Shown here piece by piece: positions 62,318 through 64,000 of a stretch of 64,000 nt of DNA (position 1 is its first letter; each line of letters starts with the position of its first letter). The stretch comes from Sphingomonadales bacterium 39-57-19. Lineage in GTDB: Bacteria; Pseudomonadota; Alphaproteobacteria; Sphingomonadales; Sphingomonadaceae. The notes beneath the pieces are model-generated. The model did not search any database. It was not told the origin of the DNA and saw only the letters and a program-made list of their open reading frames with translations. Made by a program: the position numbers and the translations under genes. The stretch spans positions 62,001 to 126,000 of the forward strand of contig NCJG01000002.1 of NCBI GenBank assembly GCA_002282385.1. Reading direction: 5' to 3'.

Positions 62318-62851
62318 GTCCAAATACATCCCATCGCGCATTCCGCTGAGGAACCGGCGCTCCACCAACGTTTCGTGGCGTTTCTTTGTATGTGGGCAGC
62401 TTTTGCCTGAGAGCAAAGATCGGACAACGGGATTTGGAAAACCGCGTTTCAATGTGACAGCTTGGAATGTCCCTTTATTGCCGGGCAAGTATTCGGTTCA
62501 ACAAACCGCCCGGATACAAGATTAGCGTGAAATACTCCAATCGGAGACATGACCTTACAAGAAGCTGTCTGAACTGGCCAAGTTCACAATCGTCCGGTAG
62601 CGCGGCTTCTAAATGTGCGTATGGCCGCCGCTGTCTAAATAGCGCGACGGGCACATTATTCCCACATCACTAGTAATAGAATGTCGAGAATGCGTCGCAA
62701 ATTCGCAGAAAAAATTCGTTCACTGAACCCGTAAATCGCAAAAACAACCAACTTGGCGGCAAATTAGCTGGCGAGGCTTCATTGGCGGCTCTGGCGGCAG
62801 GATGGCACACTCAGGATCTACGTAAAACGGCAAGTAGCCGCATCCAACCCC
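62318..62851. other. Gene-poor stretch of unclear origin
   Basis: Over 500 bases without a supported gene. Open frames exist (for example minus-strand codons at about 62310-62488 with protein-like composition, and plus-strand 62467-62673), but none has a ribosome site or a recognised family. The right part is AT-richer than the genes on either side. It may be eroded sequence at the border of the module that follows. Confidence 0.4.
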
Positions 62852-63118
62852 TCAAATCTCTGCATTCAGCGCCCGGCTCTTGCGCAGCAGCCGATTTATT
62901 TGCCTGCGCCACTCAATTGCCTCGGACGTGTAGACACCGTGCCTCAGCGCGTTCCTATTGCCCTTGGGCGCCCCCGAGCCCTGGGCCCCGCCATGCATTC
63001 GGCAACGCGCCCTGCCACGCGTCGCCGGCGCCTGGCAGAGCGCCCCCGCGCGCGTCTTGGCGCCGCAGCGCGGCGACTGCATCATTGGCCTAAAATTGCG
63101 CCGGTGCGGCCCGCTCAC
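62852..63118 (-). CDS. HGG-motif small zinc-finger-like protein
   Basis: An 88-aa basic protein with a GTG start overlapping the stop of the previous gene (GTGA). Cysteines and histidine follow C-x9-C-x10-C-x2-H (CGAKTRAGALC, then RCRMHGG), suggestive of a zinc site, followed by SGAPKGNRNALRHGVYTSEAI and a short basic helix. Proteins with this HGG-SGAPKGNRNALxHG pattern are common in alphaproteobacterial mobile regions; function unknown. Confidence 0.82.
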   Translation of the reverse strand: MSGPHRRNFRPMMQSPRCGAKTRAGALCQAPATRGRARCRMHGGAQGSGAPKGNRNALRHGVYTSEAIEWRRQINRLLRKSRALNAEI

Positions 63119-63849
63119 TGGCGCGCCTTCCCGCGCGTGGGCTTTTTCAAGTCCGCCACAGCCGCCGGCGCGTCTGGCCCCTCAATAACGGGCGGCGAGG
63201 TGGCCGGTGCGGCACTGGCTTCGCCCACCCCCACATTTCCGACGATGGCCTGCCCGCCACTCTCCACGTTCACCTGTCCTACCGTGATACTCTGCTGCTC
63301 CCCGCCGCGGTGCTTGGCGAGCGCATCCACGTGCCGCATGTACATGCCCATCATCCGCTCCGCCTGTGACAGAAAGACCTTCCGCGCCTCCAAACTCTGG
63401 TCATAGATCATCGCCCGCCTAAGGCACTCGACGGCCGCATTGTGCGTGCCAACCATCTGCGCGCTCAGCATGCCCTCGATCCCGTCCGCCGGTCCGACGC
63501 TCTCAAACAGGTCAATGGCCTTGACGTACAATGCGTCGCGCTGTGTATCGCCGATCGCCGGTGGCATGGGAATTAGGCTCAAGATTTCCGTCAACTTGGC
63601 GATCTCGACGTCATTTCTGTTGCAGTATGCCACGCTGTCAAAGCGTTCCAGCTTGAAGGGTGGCAGGCGCCCCGAGAGCCGCTCTCTCTCCTCGATTGGC
63701 TTTGCGGGGGCGGGGTTGGCTAATGCCCCTTGCGGATTGAGGGTCGCGAGTTCGCGCTCACCCCCACCAACGTCGCTCGTCTGCGCGGGGGTAGCTCCCC
63801 CGTCAATATTTTCGGGCGTCAAAAATTTACGTCTACTGCGTGCGGCCAT
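63115..63849 (-). CDS. Partner protein of the HGG module, unknown function
   Basis: A 244-aa protein; ATG 63849 follows AGGAGAG by 5 bases. The N-terminal 60 residues are low-complexity and basic. A helical middle (about 90-190) has KLTEILSLIPMPPAIGDTQRD, MVGTHNAAVECLRRAMI and ARKVFLSQAERMMGMYMRHVDALAKHRG. It ends with a beta-like QQSITVGQVNVESGGQAIVGNVG and a Pro/Ala/Lys tail. Relatives with the same xxVxVxxGGQAIVGxV end accompany HGG proteins in rhizobia, to my knowledge. No enzymatic motif is visible. Confidence 0.8.
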   Translation of the reverse strand: MAARSRRKFLTPENIDGGATPAQTSDVGGGERELATLNPQGALANPAPAKPIEERERLSGRLPPFKLERFDSVAYCNRNDVEIAKLTEILSLIPMPPAIGDTQRDALYVKAIDLFESVGPADGIEGMLSAQMVGTHNAAVECLRRAMIYDQSLEARKVFLSQAERMMGMYMRHVDALAKHRGGEQQSITVGQVNVESGGQAIVGNVGVGEASAAPATSPPVIEGPDAPAAVADLKKPTRGKARQ

Positions 63850-64000
63850 CACGGCTCTCCTGCGTCAAAAAATGGTGATTTGAGATTAGAGCGTGTGTCC
63901 AGTCGCGCACGCTAGTGCCGCCGGTCGCAACAAAGTGGGGTGACCACTGTCGCGTCTACTGGGCATGGGCAGCATATACCAAAAAAGCGCCACCCCCGCA
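63850..64000. promoter_or_regulatory. Upstream region of the HGG module
   Basis: The last 151 bases of the window contain no gene that I can support and must include the minus-strand promoter of the module unless a gene to the right is co-transcribed. Confidence 0.3.

Noticed and set aside
61679..62488. Long minus-strand open frame (269 codons) across the GlcG-like gene
   Set aside because: It is antisense to a clear GlcG/HbpS gene for most of its length and has no family match or ribosome site; only its first 50 codons remain unexplained.
1..64000. CRISPR arrays, prophage structural genes, intact insertion sequences
   Set aside because: No regularly spaced repeats, capsid/tail genes or transposase frames were seen; only the right-edge module hints at accessory DNA.

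Overview
The window looks like a chromosomal stretch of a Sphingomonadales alphaproteobacterium (Sphingopyxis/Sphingorhabdus-like; the genus is a guess). Supporting signs are moderate GC, a CarD regulator, a DUF2155-NDUFA12-DUF192 cluster, a prmC-DUF4167 pair, a Mg-type HemB, a CC_3452-like secreted protein, several TonB receptors and many acyl-CoA genes. Gene density is high and ATGA/GTGA overlaps are common. No CRISPR array, intact insertion sequence or rRNA was seen.

Layout. 1-3.1 kb: coupled XdhC, MobA-like nucleotidyltransferase and TPR-sulfotransferase genes. 3.3-13 kb: TonB receptor, FAD oxidoreductase and Rieske oxygenase opposite a TetR regulator across a short palindrome, kynA, PhoD phosphatase, acyl-CoA dehydrogenase. 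13.4-17.4 kb: a probable nitric-oxide sensing cluster made of an orphan winged-helix protein, a stand-alone DHp (histidine phosphoacceptor) protein, an H-NOX haem sensor, an HNOBA-type hybrid histidine kinase, and a convergent response regulator whose DNA-binding domain resembles the orphan protein. 17.5-23.5 kb: tRNA-Arg, queuosine precursor transporter, and purC/purS/purQ with an M16 peptidase in between. 23.7-28.9 kb: aat, DUF2155, NDUFA12, DUF192, GIN domain, methyltransferase with a tiny lipoprotein frame, a domain-permuted photolyase-like protein, DCC protein. 29-36 kb: carD, HxlR regulator, small secreted protein, rsh, recX, fatty acyl-AMP ligase, arsC. 36-41.5 kb: siderophore receptor with Fur-like boxes, gamma carbonic anhydrase, hemB, M23 peptidase. 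41.7-50.2 kb: acyl-CoA metabolism, MFS transporter, Bax inhibitor, CBS and hotdog proteins. 50.2-56.7 kb: DUF4167, prmC, fasciclin, ppx, ppk1. 57-62.3 kb: hotdog protein, hydrolase-flavin reductase fusion, hppD, VOC protein, SOUL protein, tRNA-Leu, GlcG-like protein. 62.3-64 kb: a gene-poor stretch, then a two-gene module of unknown function.

The observations I rate highest are the H-NOX cluster with its stand-alone DHp protein and paired winged-helix regulators; an 18-bp palindrome (TTTAAY-N6-RTTAAA) upstream of three separate acyl-CoA loci; a 14-bp palindrome (GTTTCA-N2-TGWAAC) shared by kynA and hppD; a hydrolase domain without its usual catalytic histidine fused to a flavin reductase; a photolyase-like protein with swapped domains; a long antisense overlap at aat; and the zinc-finger HGG module at the right edge.
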